Positions 40,132 to 51,342 of a DNA stretch of 64,000 bases are shown here, piece by piece (position 1 is the first letter of the stretch; each line of letters begins with the position of its first letter). The position numbers and the translations under genes are program-made. Source of the stretch: Azolla caroliniana (taxonomy: Eukaryota; Polypodiophyta). The notes beneath the pieces are model-generated. The model saw only the letters and a program-made list of their open reading frames with translations. It ran no database searches and was not told the DNA's origin. The DNA is taken from positions 13,454,001-13,518,000 of the forward strand of contig JBHGNT010000004.1 of assembly GCA_043228905.1 (NCBI GenBank), written 5' to 3'.

Positions 40132-41816
40132 ATGGAAGAATCTTACGGCGGCATGTTGAAGCTCACCGGCTCCAACTACTCAGTGTGACAGTCGAAGATG
40201 AGGGACATGCTGGTGGTTAAAGATCTTTGGTTGCCGGTTCAGTTCGGGGACAAGAGACCGGATAAGATCGACGCCATAGTGTGGGAGGTGATGCACATGA
40301 AGACGTTGGCATACATCTGGTACTTCATCGACATGAGCCTGTAAAATAACTTCAATGAAGAGAGAAAGGCTCATGAACTCTGGGAGAAGATCAGCATCAT
40401 GTTCTAGAACAAGAATGCCATTAATTAGCTTTCGGCATTTCAGAAGCTAGTGACGATCCATTACCGAGACGGATTCAGTATGGCAGAGCACATGAATGCC
40501 TTCCAGGGGCTGATATACCAAGCAACCTTGTTGGAAGTACCTCTCACCGATGAGGTACTTTCTCTACACTTGCTCGGTTCCCTCCCGGATAGCTGGCAGA
40601 CATTAGTTGTCATGTTGGGCAACGCCGGGCCGGAAGGAAAATAGCTATCCCTAGCAAGAGTCAAGTTGAGCTTGCTAGATGAGGAGGCGTGTTAGAAAGA
40701 CAAGGAGGTGATCTCTAACGCGAAAGCCCTCCTTACCAAATCGGAACGCGGAAGACAAAGGAATCGGAGTCCCCAGAACCGGGAAAAGTCGGGGACACGG
40801 TCAAAGCCAAGGGGGAGGTCCACAATCTTCTATTGCGGCAAGCCGGGGCACTTCCAGAAGAACCGTCGGCATTTCCGGAAAGACAAGGGAACTGACAATA
40901 CCAATTCGAAGAAGTCACTGGACCGAAACGGTTCGGATCGGTGAGGCCCGGACCGGAAGGGAACGACGACGATCGCGGCAAGTGAAGAAGAACTAATGCC
41001 CATCACTGAGCAGAGTGAGTTCAACCTTGCCGTCGACGAGACAACGTGGGTTGTCGATTCCGGAGCGTCATTCCACCTTACCCCGGACCGGTAATGCTTC
41101 TCATCCTACACCACCGGTGAGCACAGTTGTGTTTGGATGGGGAATGAAGGGACATGCCGAATTATCGGCATAAGAGATGTGTTGTTGACGACATCAACCG
41201 GATGCAAGTTGCTGCTGAAGGATATCCGACACGTTCCGGAGGTTCGACTGAACTTGATATCAGCCGGTCGGCTAGATGATCAAGGCTACATAGGTAGCAT
41301 CCGGAACAGTGTCATGAAGTTCTGCAAAGGGAGCTTAATAGTGGCTCGCGCCTGGAAGGTCAACACACTGTACTTGATGAATACCCTGATATGCCGGGAA
41401 GAAGTGAACGTAGCATCCGACATTGCCGGTGAGCTGTGGCACAAAAGACTGTGTCACATGAGTAAGAAGGGGATGAAGAGGCTGGCCGAAGACAACCTCA
41501 TTCCGGTGAAGGACGTGCAACTTGAGAAGTGCACCGACTTCCTGGCCGGCAAGCAAAACCGAATCTCCTTCCGGTCAAGACTACGGATGAGACAGAATGC
41601 ACCACTAGAGTTGGTGCATACCGATGTGTGTCAAGTAGATACGAAGTCACATGCTGGATCATAGTACTTCGTGACATTCATAGATGACCACAACCGGAAA
41701 CTGTGGGTCTCACCGTTGAAGACGAAGGATCAGGTGTTGACTGTGTTCAAGGAACTCCACTCGAGAGTGGAAAGAGAAACCGACCAGAAGCTGAAGGCGG
41801 TTCGAGCAGACAACGT
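40132..41816 (+). pseudogene. Copia-7 gag, protease and integrase start
   Basis: Gag (MEESYGGMLKLTGSNYS, stop, QSKMRDMLVVKDLWLPVQ, MAEHMNAFQGLIYQATLLEVPL). The knuckle at about 40828-40872 reads IFYCGKPGHFQKNR, with two cysteines lost relative to Copia-5. Protease WVVDSGASFHLTP is at about 41046-41085. Pre-integrase and integrase are open at 41137-41664 (LWHKRLCHMSKKGM, CTDFLAGKQNR, ELVHTDVCQVDTKSHAGS), then a TAG, then FVTFIDDHNRKLW up to VRADN, where Gypsy-2 is inserted. Numerous nonsense codons. Confidence 0.88.
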
Positions 41817-42592
41817 TGTCGTGAAGAAAACCGTCCATAGGCGGAATCGGCGCACCTAGGCGTGGGAACCGGTTCTTCACGCGCGCAAGCTCCAAGTTGT
41901 ACATAGAAGCGAATTAGGAGGATAATCGGCAGGAACGGGCCCTAGCACAAGTGGAGACAAAGACCGCGCGAACAGTCTTTTCGGTCGCGCGCGCGAGCGA
42001 AGGAACTGTACGAGTCGGCGGCGTAACTACGCGGACGCATGAAGGACGGAGCGGATCCCTGTCCAAAAGGGACAGGGAATAAAGCTGACATGACGGCCTG
42101 CTCGTCGGGCTATAAAAAGAGGAGGAAAGAGCTGTTGCAGGGATCTCGCGCGGAGAGGACGAAGTGCTGTCGGACCGTTTCTGGACGCTTCTCTCTCTTT
42201 GTTTCCTTCCTTCTTGAGCTCCATAGCTTTCTGTGCAGGGTTCCGAAGGGCTCGCGCTGTTTCGAGGAACGCCCGAGTGCTTCCGGCAGCCCCATTGTGC
42301 GTCGAAGCGAACAGGCATCGGCATCTGTTCGCCGGCCTGTTCGGTTGTAACCAACCTGTGCCCCATCGAGGGTTGTAGTCGTGTTAGCCATTTTGTTAAT
42401 ATACATATTTAGTCATTCGCATCTGTCTGTGTCGGTGTCTGTTCGCGTTCTCCGTGCTGAAGGGCCGTGTCCCTGTGTATCCCCGGTCCTGCGTAGCCGG
42501 TTCTCTCTCTTTCTCCTCCCTCGCTTGCTCTTTGGTTCGAGACCCCCGCGGTCCCGCCTCAATTCCACACGCACTTGCGTAATATCTCGACA
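41817..42592 (+). repeat. Gypsy-2 5' LTR
   Basis: TGTCGTGAAG...ATCTCGACA. The TATA-like CTATAAAAAGAGG is near 42111. Differs from 48296-49071 at about 42039 (A/G), 42201 (T/C) and 42561 (A/G). Confidence 0.95.
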
Positions 42593-42609
42593 TATTTGGT
42601 GAACCCGAC

Positions 42610-44763
42610 GTGAAAGAGGCGGCAGAAGAGCAGAAGATGAGGGGGTCGGATCTTGCAGAGGCCATGGCTTCGGCCGTGGATCGGATTGTAAACGCGCGCG
42701 AGGGCACAGGTGCCCTCGACAGAGCTATTGAGGCGGTCGTCGGCACGATCGGCCGGTTCGATGGGAAGGATGCCACGAAGTATTTGGCGTCCTACGGTGC
42801 AGAGATGCTGATGCGGGACATTCCGGAAGAAAGGCGTCTTGCCGGATTTCCCCGAGTGGCGATGCCGAGCATCCATGCGGAGGTGCTCGAGGTGCGGACG
42901 GAGAGCCGTACCTGGGAGGAGTTCGAAGGTCGGCTCCTAGAGAAATACGGGCTGGACGACACGCTCCGGCTTTCGAAGCGAAGGTTCATGGAATGGGTGG
43001 AGTCCCCGGGGAAGGGAAGAAACGCGTCGGCGCTCCTCCGGGAGTTCGAGGAAAACTTTGCGCGCCTTTCGGCGCTCGACCGAACCATCCTGGACACGAG
43101 CCGGGTCTTGCTGTTTGTCAAGTCGGTCGACGAGCGGGATCGGGAGCAAGTGGGCCTCTTGCTGGAAACCGAAGACGGGCTCACTACCGACTGGGCGGCT
43201 GTCAGGAAGGTCTGTGGCCGTTTCGACAAACGGCGAGAATGGGCGGATAACGGGGCAACCGGGTCGGGCTCGGTCGCAGCAAGGAAGCTCGAACCAGCGC
43301 CACAGGTGCGAAAGGAAGAGACCCGAGAGTGGTTGGATACCGGTTCGGCTTCGACCGGCGTAGTCAGAGGCTCAACCGGAGGAGCGGCGCTGGAGGAATT
43401 GACGAAGGCGATAAAGGACCTCCAAATCGCGCAGGCCCGAAGGGAAGGAGGCGAACCGGCTCGTGACCGACGGCCGGCGGCAGGAAACAGGTGCATGTGG
43501 TGCGATGAAGTCGGCCACATTCGGAAGGACTGCGGCGACTTCGCGGAGGCGCTGAGGAACAGGGTGGTGTACCCGTGGGAAGGACGGGTGCATGCCAGCG
43601 ACACCCGAAGGGCCCTGAGCCGAAACGACGGGCGAGGTGGTATGAAAAGGTTGATGGAAGAGGCGGCGGCCCGACACGCGGAAACCGTCCACTACTCGGC
43701 GTCGGCCGGCATTCGAGTCGGGGGCGGCGAGGCCCGAAGGGAAAGCAAAGCCGGATTCTGGCCGACGATGCTGGAAGGCCTTGCCGGTGCAAGGCTAAAA
43801 GGGGAGGAATCGGACCGTGCGGAGAAACGAGTACGGGAGATGACCGGGTGGAGCGACCCGGTCGAGGAAAGGACGGGCTTCGTGGAAGCCGCTTGCCAGA
43901 ACTACGAGGCTCTGGTAGAAGAGAAGCGGGTGGGGAAACCCGGGACGACCGGGCTCTCACAACGATACGAGACCCGATCCGGGCTACGACGGGACGAAGC
44001 CGGCGGGGCCGGTACGCAAGATAAACCCCAGAAGGGCGGGTACCGTCTGGGGACGGAGATAGAAAGGACCACGGACTTACGAAAGGTCCTGGAGGAGCGG
44101 ATCCTCGACAGTAAGGTGGAGTTGTCGTTACGAGAGGTGCTGGGAATCGCCAAGAAGGAGTTCCACGACTCCATCGTGGACTTGGTGAAACGGAAGAGGC
44201 TGTCAACGGAGACAGAACCGGAAAGACCGGTGGAAGTGCGGACGACGCACCTAGACGACATGGCGCTGGGAGACGAGTGGGCGGAAAGCCACTATTCGAG
44301 ACCACACTGGGCCCGAGCGACCACGGAAACCCCGGTGAAGATCGGCGATGTCCAGGAACCGGCGATAGCTTTGGTGGACCATGGATCGGAGATCAATTTG
44401 ATGTCCATGGACTTCTATAAGAAGGGCAAATGGCCGATCAACACCAAGCACGGGTGGAAAATAAGGGCAGCAACGCGCGCCACCGAGGAACTGCACGGGG
44501 CCTGTCCGAATGTGCGAGTCAAGATCGGCGACGTCGAGATTGACCAGCACTTCTTCGTGCAGGAGACGTCTTCGCATCCGGTCATACTGGGAGAGCCGTA
44601 CATCACGGCGGCGCGAATGGAGACCAAGGTGCTGGACAATGGTTCGGCCTACGCGAGGGTCAAAAGCCAAGACGGGCGCCATTCGGTCCAGTTTCTGACG
44701 GTACGGCCGAACCACGAACGTAACCGCGATTCCCTCGGTTCCGAAAACCGAGAGGATTTTTAG
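42610..44763 (+). CDS. Gypsy-2 gag-protease, 717 aa, open
   Basis: Residues about 1-230 form an alpha-helical gag capsid region (GRFDGKDATKYLASYGAEML...TWEEFEGRLLEKYG...LREFEENFARLSALD). A CCHC knuckle CMWCDEVGHIRKDC lies at about residue 296-309. The retropepsin-like domain near residue 585-690 has active site ALVDHGSEINLMS, where DHG replaces the usual DS/TG. The same DHG occurs in Gypsy-3, so it is a family trait. The ORF ends GAT TTT TAG, part of a proposed -1 frameshift site. The product would assemble virus-like particles and process the polyprotein. Confidence 0.9.
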   Translation: MKEAAEEQKMRGSDLAEAMASAVDRIVNAREGTGALDRAIEAVVGTIGRFDGKDATKYLASYGAEMLMRDIPEERRLAGFPRVAMPSIHAEVLEVRTESRTWEEFEGRLLEKYGLDDTLRLSKRRFMEWVESPGKGRNASALLREFEENFARLSALDRTILDTSRVLLFVKSVDERDREQVGLLLETEDGLTTDWAAVRKVCGRFDKRREWADNGATGSGSVAARKLEPAPQVRKEETREWLDTGSASTGVVRGSTGGAALEELTKAIKDLQIAQARREGGEPARDRRPAAGNRCMWCDEVGHIRKDCGDFAEALRNRVVYPWEGRVHASDTRRALSRNDGRGGMKRLMEEAAARHAETVHYSASAGIRVGGGEARRESKAGFWPTMLEGLAGARLKGEESDRAEKRVREMTGWSDPVEERTGFVEAACQNYEALVEEKRVGKPGTTGLSQRYETRSGLRRDEAGGAGTQDKPQKGGYRLGTEIERTTDLRKVLEERILDSKVELSLREVLGIAKKEFHDSIVDLVKRKRLSTETEPERPVEVRTTHLDDMALGDEWAESHYSRPHWARATTETPVKIGDVQEPAIALVDHGSEINLMSMDFYKKGKWPINTKHGWKIRAATRATEELHGACPNVRVKIGDVEIDQHFFVQETSSHPVILGEPYITAARMETKVLDNGSAYARVKSQDGRHSVQFLTVRPNHERNRDSLGSENREDF

Positions 44764-47700
44764 AGAGGACTGCCAAGGCGTGGGGCCGCGACAGTCCGGA
44801 TGCTCCGGAAAAACCCCACATCTGTACGATAAAACCGTGTACAATAGGTAGGAAATTTTGCTTCTCCGACAGCGGAGCATGTACGATGGTCAGCATCACC
44901 GGCCGAGAGAAAACAAAGACGGAGGGGAGACTTCGGGCGTGCGGAGTTCTCGGCCCTGACGAAGGAATCAACGGAGCCGTGGAGGCAGTCTCCTTCGACG
45001 ACACCTTGGGAATGCTGGGGAAGGTAGTCGAAGAAGACCTTAACGAAGACCGGACGATACCGGTATGTTCCGAAGAAATGTACGAAGTCATCGCGGACTT
45101 CGGTCGAGGGCTCGAGTCGGAACGGACGGCCCGAGTGAGCACCAAGTACAAGACGGTGGACCGGAAGGTGAGGCCAGTTGCGGCGCCCTTACCGGAGGGC
45201 AGTGAATCCCGGATTAAAGGGGTTGCATCGGACCCCAGCTTACGAGATCGGGCCTGCATAGGACACACCTTCACCAACGAGACGCTCCGCGAGCTGAAGA
45301 TCGGTGGGGGCGGGTTCCTACTGCCGGCGGAGGAAGACCGGTTCCGGAGAATGCTCGGAAGGCACGGGAAAGCCTTCGCATTCTCACCGGAGGAAATCGG
45401 GTGCGTAGACCCGACGATCGTAGAACCGATGGTGATATTCACAGTACCGCATGTACCGTGGAATCTCAAGCCAATTCCGGTTCCGAGAGCTCACATCCCG
45501 AAGTTGATGGGGCTGTTGAAGCAGAAAGTTGATATGGGCATTCTTGAGCCATCGAGCGCCCCGTATTCAAACCGATGGTTTACCGTACCAAAGAAAAACG
45601 GATCATTGCGCTTCATTCAGGACCTGCAGCCGGTCAACAGAGTGACCATTCGGAACGCAGGGATCGGACCGACCATAGACGAGTTCGCGGAGGCCTTCGC
45701 CGGAAGGTCGATTTACTCGGTCGGTGATCTATACTCAGGGTACGACCAGTTCCAGCTAGCCGTGGAGAGCAGAGACATTACGACGATGCGAACTCCCCTC
45801 GGCCTAGTGCGGATGTGTACGCTGCCGCAAGGAGGGACCAACTCGGTGGCCCACATGGTGAATGCAATGAACAAGGTGCTGAGGGACTGCATCCCGGACA
45901 TCACCATGCCGTTTCTAGACGACATCCCGATCAAGGGATGCCCGGTAGAAGAGAAGGACGAGACGGTCGGGCCGGACGGATGCCGGCGATTCGTGATGGC
46001 GCACATCGACGACTGCGAGAAGGTGCTGCGAAGGCTAGAGGATGCGAGGCTCACCTTCTCGGGGGAGAAATCAGCCTTCGGGCAGTCGGAAATCATGGTG
46101 GTCGGACACTTATGTGGGCCATATGGCCGGAAACCGTCTCCGGCAAAGGTAGAAGCCATCTCCGCGATGAAGCCCGACTGCAGCTCGGTCACGGAAGTAC
46201 GAAGATTCCTGGGGGCATGCGCATTCTACCACATATGGATCCCGCATTACGCCCACGTTGCGGAGCCGCTATACGGATTACTGAGGAAAGGGCGAAGATT
46301 AGAATGGCTAGACAAGCACACGGAGTCGGTCCAGAAGCTGAAGGAGGCTCTTTCGGCAGCACCGGCGCTCCGAAAGGCCGTCTACAGGAAGGGCACCCCA
46401 GTGTACATAACGGTTGACACGAGTCCGACCGGAATCGGGTGGGTCGTCAACCAAGAAGACGAGGACGGCAATCGGTTTCCGATCCGATTCGGCGCGAAGG
46501 TCCTCAGCGAACGGCAGCGAGGATACGCCCAGGTTAAACGCGAACTCTGGGGTATCGTTTCGGCGGTGAAGGCCGACAAGGACTATCTGATCGGGACGGA
46601 GGTAGTCATAGAGACGGATTGCATGCCGATTCTCGGCATGGTTTCCGGATGCGCGACGCCGGACCTGGCAATGCTCAGGTGGATAGCGTACATCAAGTCC
46701 CTAGACCCGGTAATACGACACATTTCCGGGAAAGACAACGCCATGGCCGACATGCTTTCAAGGGCGAGATTCGATGACGAGGGCGGCATGGTTTCGGAGG
46801 ACGAAGAGGTCGGCGTGGACTTCTTCGAGACTGCGTATGTAACAACCGACGGGACAAACACTCCGGCGCTTAGCGACTTCGACGCGAGCAAGTACGACGG
46901 GGAGTGGCTGCAGATCGGTGGGTTTTTGAAGACAATGACGCCCGATGCGTCATGGACGAAGGACGAGGCCAACCGGATCCGGAAGAAAGCGTACCGGTTC
47001 TTTCTTCGGGATGGCTATCTATGGAGGCACCCGAAGAAGAGGGACGGCGCTCCGCTCCGGGTGGTGGCGATGAAGGAAGAATAGGAGGAGCTGCTGACGG
47101 CCTACCACGACAGCCCTTGGGCTGGACACCGTGGAACATGGGCTACGTTTGAGAAACTGAAGGGGAAGTATTGGTGGCCGGGGCAGTACCAGGACGTGCA
47201 TCGGTTCGTGACAACTTGCGAGAGCTGCCAGATGCACTCCATAGTCCGACATCGAGACGAGCTTCACCCTACGTACCCTCCGGCCATCCATTTCAAATGG
47301 ATGGTAGATCTGATAACGATGCCAATGGGAGTAGGACAGATGCGGTACCTGGTCCTAGCGCGGGAGGATCTGACGAACCAGGTGGAAGGCCGGGCCCTTC
47401 CGAACAAAACGACCGCGGCCGTATGCCGGTTCCTAATCGAGGACGTGATATGCCGGTACGGGTGCGTCGGGAAGATCGTGGCTGACCGAGGGGAGTTGGA
47501 CGCCGAAGAAGCCGCGGAGCTGTTCGACCGGCTGGGAGTCAAGCTCTCGCTCACCACTGCGTACAATCCGGAGGCGAATGGAAAGGTGGAGCGCGGACAC
47601 GGACCGATCGTCAAGGCGTTGGTCCGGGCATGCGGAGGCCGAGTCGGTGACTGGCCGCGGCTGCTACCTTATGCTTTGTGGGCAGACCGGACCACGCACA

Positions 47701-48224
47701 GTTCGGTAACCGGGTACATGCCGACGGAGCTCATGTTCGGCCAGAAGCCGATCATGCCGATGGAACGGACGATCTCCTCGTGGGCAACGGTCGACTGGAG
47801 GGACGAGATGAGCCGGGAGGAGTTGTTGGCCGCGCGTATACGACAACTCGGGCGGAGGCCGGAGGACGTGGAACTGGCTGCGGAGAAGCTCCGGGTGGCG
47901 AGGACAAAGAACAAAGCCAGGTTCGACCGAACGCACCGGCTCCGACCGAAGAAAATCGAAGAAGGTGACTGGGTGCTCGTCTACGACAGCAGCCTCGACA
48001 ACCAGCACCGAGCCACACGGAAGTTCGCACGAAGGTGGTTCGGGCCTTACGTGGTACGGAGCGCCAATGACAACGGGACATATCACCTGGCGGAACTTGA
48101 CGGCACGAGAGTGGCGATACCGGTTGCAGGGAAGCGGATCAAAGCGTTCAAGAAGCGACATGACGACGAGCCGGACCCGGCTCTCCTAGTCAGCAGTGAC
48201 GAACGATCCGAAAACGAGGAATGA
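44724..48224 (+). pseudogene. Gypsy-2 pol: RT, RNase H and integrase, one internal stop
   Basis: The pol frame is open from 44724, overlapping gag by 40 bp; the first ATG is 44886. RT: RWFTVPKKNGSLRFIQDLQPVN, GDLYSGYDQFQLAVE, LPQGGTNSVAHM and the catalytic box PFLDDIP (45912-45923). RNase H: TVDTSPTGIGWVVNQ, KRELWGIV, ETDCMPIL and SGKDNAMADMLSR. A TAG at 47082-47084 falls before the integrase zinc domain. Integrase then continues in the same frame: HRG..., CESCQ, KWMVDLI (D), VADRGELDA (D), NPEANGKVERGH (E) and a C-terminal KKIEEGDWVLVYD...RRWFGPYVV barrel. No chromodomain seen. One nonsense codon is the only visible lesion. Confidence 0.9.
44754..44797 (+). promoter_or_regulatory. Putative -1 ribosomal frameshift site of Gypsy-2
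   Basis: The gag stop context GGATTTTTAG (T run 44757-44761) is followed after five bases by a stem GGACTG (44767-44772) / CAGTCC (44792-44797) with a 19-nt loop. Slipping back one base on TTT enters the pol frame. The equivalent site in Gypsy-3 has the same T run and a matching stem. Confidence 0.6.
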
Positions 48225-48295
48225 AGACGGGCCGGTTTTCTCCGTCCCAACTCTCTTGGCGCATACCGGAGGATGCGCGGTTAGGTGGGGGCGGA
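48225..48295 (+). other. Gypsy-2 polypurine-tract region
   Basis: A short untranslated stretch after pol ends in GGTGGGGGCGGA directly before the 3' LTR. Confidence 0.6.
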
Positions 48296-49071
48296 TGTCG
48301 TGAAGAAAACCGTCCATAGGCGGAATCGGCGCACCTAGGCGTGGGAACCGGTTCTTCACGCGCGCAAGCTCCAAGTTGTACATAGAAGCGAATTAGGAGG
48401 ATAATCGGCAGGAACGGGCCCTAGCACAAGTGGAGACAAAGACCGCGCGAACAGTCTTTTCGGTCGCGCGCGCGAGCGAAGGAACTGTACGAGTCGGCGG
48501 CGTAACTACGCGGACGCGTGAAGGACGGAGCGGATCCCTGTCCAAAAGGGACAGGGAATAAAGCTGACATGACGGCCTGCTCGTCGGGCTATAAAAAGAG
48601 GAGGAAAGAGCTGTTGCAGGGATCTCGCGCGGAGAGGACGAAGTGCTGTCGGACCGTTTCTGGACGCTTCTCTCTCTCTGTTTCCTTCCTTCTTGAGCTC
48701 CATAGCTTTCTGTGCAGGGTTCCGAAGGGCTCGCGCTGTTTCGAGGAACGCCCGAGTGCTTCCGGCAGCCCCATTGTGCGTCGAAGCGAACAGGCATCGG
48801 CATCTGTTCGCCGGCCTGTTCGGTTGTAACCAACCTGTGCCCCATCGAGGGTTGTAGTCGTGTTAGCCATTTTGTTAATATACATATTTAGTCATTCGCA
48901 TCTGTCTGTGTCGGTGTCTGTTCGCGTTCTCCGTGCTGAAGGGCCGTGTCCCTGTGTATCCCCGGTCCTGCGTAGCCGGTTCTCTCTCTTTCTCCTCCCT
49001 CGCTTGCTCTTTGGTTCGAGACCCCCGCGGTCCCGCCTCGATTCCACACGCACTTGCGTAATATCTCGACA
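48296..49071 (+). repeat. Gypsy-2 3' LTR
   Basis: 776 bp, same length as the 5' copy and identical apart from three substitutions by eye. Confidence 0.95.
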
Positions 49072-50797
49072 ACGTAGGAGAATATCGGGGGCAATTCAAG
49101 GAGTACTGTCGGTCCAAGGGAATCCGGCTCGACTTCACCGTCCCGAATACGCCGAAACTAAACGGGTTGGCCAAAAGGATGAACCGGACCATAATGGAAA
49201 GAGTTCGGAGCATGCTCGCACATGCCAAGTTACCGAAGACGTTTTGGGTTGAGGCACTGACGACGGCAACCTATGTGATAAACAGATCACCCTCAGTACC
49301 CTTGGACGCAGACTCACCGCAGAAAGTATGGACCGGTAAGAATGTGTCTTACCGGCATCTGAAGGTGTTCCGGTGTCTCGCAAACGTGCATGTGGCGAAG
49401 GACAAGAGAGAAAAGTTGGATCCGAAGTCCTGGCCATGCATATTCCTTGGATACGGCGATGATGAGTTCGGTTACCGGGTGTGGGATCTAGTCGACAGAA
49501 AGGTGTTCTGGAGTCGGGACATAGTCTTCATGGAAGACAGGACCATTGCCAACTGGGAGTCGGAGAAGAAGGTCACAAACTCCGGATCATCCATTGAAAA
49601 CCGGCTTGTGGACAAAAGGATATACCGGTTGAAAACCGGATGTTATCCGGTAACCAGATGACACTCGACGAACCGGTCGGATACGGACAGGAAACCGAAC
49701 CGACCGAAGAAGAAGAAGAAGAAGAAGGAGACATCGGAACCGGACAAGATCCTGAATCGATTTCGGATGAGGAACAAATGGAGGAACCGACAGTCAGAAA
49801 CCAAGGACGGAGATATCCTCTCTGGGAGAGAAGATCCCCTAGAAGATTTCCGGATGCAGAGCATGTGTTGCTAACCGATGAGGGGGAGTCGAAAAGCTTT
49901 GAAGAAGCAAGGTTGAGGGCCATGCATGATGAGATGGATTACCTGCATGAGAACCACACATACGAATTGGTGGAGTTGCCGAAAGGAAAGAGGGCACTCT
50001 GGAACAAGTGGGTGTACAAGCTGAAACCGGGAGACACCGGAAATCCACCAAGGTATAAGACCCGAATCGTGGTGAAGGGCTTCCAATAGAAGAAAGGAGT
50101 GGTCTTCGATGAGATCTTTTCCCCGGTAGTAAAGATGACATCCATCCGGATGGTCTTGGGCATAGTGGCAAGGTTTACTAGATGTCAAGACGGCATTCCT
50201 ACATGGAGACCTTGAAGAAGAGATCTACATGCATCAACCGGAAGGATTTGAGAAGAAAGGGAAGGAGCACCTGGTGTGCCGGCTGAAGAAGAGCTTATAC
50301 GGACTGAAGCAAGCTCCCCGGCAATGATACCGGAAGTTTGACTCCTTCATGACCGATCAAGGGTACCACAAGACGCAGGCCGATCACTGCGTGTTTGTGA
50401 AGAAATTTGATGGAGAATATTTCTTGATATTGCTCCTGTACGTGGATGACATGTAGATTGTTGGATGAGACCAAGTCAAGATATGGATGCTGACGAAGGC
50501 CCTTAATCGGACCTTCTCAGTGAAAGACATGGGTCCGACAAGACAGATAATGGGGATGCACATCATCCGGTACCGGTCGAAGATGCAATTGTGACCATTC
50601 CAGAATGAAGCACATCCAGCGCAGGTACCACTGGATCCGGGAGCAAGTTGAAGATCGAGAGTTCGTGCTGACGAAGATCCACACGAAGGAGAACGGGTCG
50701 GATATGTTGACCAAGGTGCTGACACCCGACAAGCTAGACACATGCCGGAAGTGGATCAGACTTATAAGACATCCCATACCAGAGTGAAGGGGGAGAT
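49072..50797 (+). pseudogene. Copia-7 integrase end, RT and truncated RNase H
   Basis: Integrase resumes with VGEYRGQFKEYCRSKGIRLDFTVPNTP and NGLAKRMNRTIMERVRS (the catalytic E position reads K). It is open 49167-49661, followed by an acidic linker and RT fingers (49640-50089). A TAG follows GFQ at 50087-50089, the same codon as in Copia-5. RT continues with FSPVVKMTSIRM, a frameshift near 50170, [10 protein letters not shown], stop, LLLYVDDM, stop. Around 50594 the sequence jumps from RT to HIQRRYHWIRE, so most of RNase H is deleted. The last 60 codons to 50787 are open. Confidence 0.87.
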
Positions 50798-51342
50798 TGT
50801 TGGGAAAATCGGTCTCTCCGGATGGGATCCGGTGATGAATAAAGAGGACCTGGTGAGAACCGGAAGAGATTCGGAAACCGGATCAGTGGACCTGGTGAAA
50901 ACCGAAAGAGAAGATAGATTTGTAAATATGTCTTGAATAAGCCCATTGAGGTTATATTTGTAAATAGCCCTAAGTTCATATAGTTATAAATATGACTTAG
51001 GGCAATCACTTTAGTAGTGTGTGATTGTGTCGTTGTCATATTGTTGTAACTATTGTACAGAGACAGAGAGAGATACAAAGCGATATTGTGTTGTAACCGC
51101 CACTGTGCGAAGAATCAAAGCTCGAGGTTGTTGCCTTCGAGTCTCTGATTGTACCCTTTCTCTTCATAGTGATAGTTTGGAGTCTATGGGCTCCCGTGGT
51201 TTTTCCCTATTAGGGTTTTCCACGTAAACATCTTGTGTCATTTTTCTTATGTACTCTCCACTTCCCATTTTTGTGTTTGATTCTTATAGAAGTGATTTAC
51301 TACTCGGTTGTGGCCGAGCGATATTCCGCACATTTCTCATCA
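50798..51342 (+). repeat. Copia-7 3' LTR
   Basis: Starts TGTTGGGAAAATCGG, ends TCTCATCA, aligned with 39595-40102 plus an extra segment containing CGGATCAGTGGACCTGGTG. Confidence 0.92.

Larger units (their letters stand above)
41817..49071 (+). mobile_element. Gypsy-2: young full-length Ty3/Gypsy element
   Basis: 7255 bp with two 776-bp LTRs that differ at three positions by eye. A primer site follows the 5' LTR (TGGTGAACCCGACGTGAAAG, 42598-42617). It carries a gag-protease ORF and a pol ORF in the -1 frame with a single TAG. Target duplication ACGT (41813-41816 and 49072-49075). It is inserted in the Copia-7 integrase between the codons of ADN and GEYRG. Much more GC rich than its surroundings. 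Confidence 0.95.
39595..51342 (+). mobile_element. Copia-7: Copia element interrupted by Gypsy-2
   Basis: Two LTRs (39595-40102 and 50798-51342), primer site TGGTATCAGAGC at 40106-40117, gag-pol remnants, purine tract GTGAAGGGGGAGAT at 50784-50797 and a perfect TGAAT target duplication. The coding family is the same as Copia-5, but the LTR U3 differs and has no 54-bp minisatellite. The 3' LTR is about 37 bp longer through an internal insertion/deletion near 50870. Confidence 0.93.

Noticed and set aside
42027-42406. ORFs repeated at 42027-42406 and 48506-48885
   Set aside because: They lie in the two nearly identical Gypsy-2 LTRs and simply mirror each other; no evidence of coding.
43364-44305. 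313-codon antisense ORF in Gypsy-2
   Set aside because: Shadow of the GC-rich gag-protease frame on the opposite strand.
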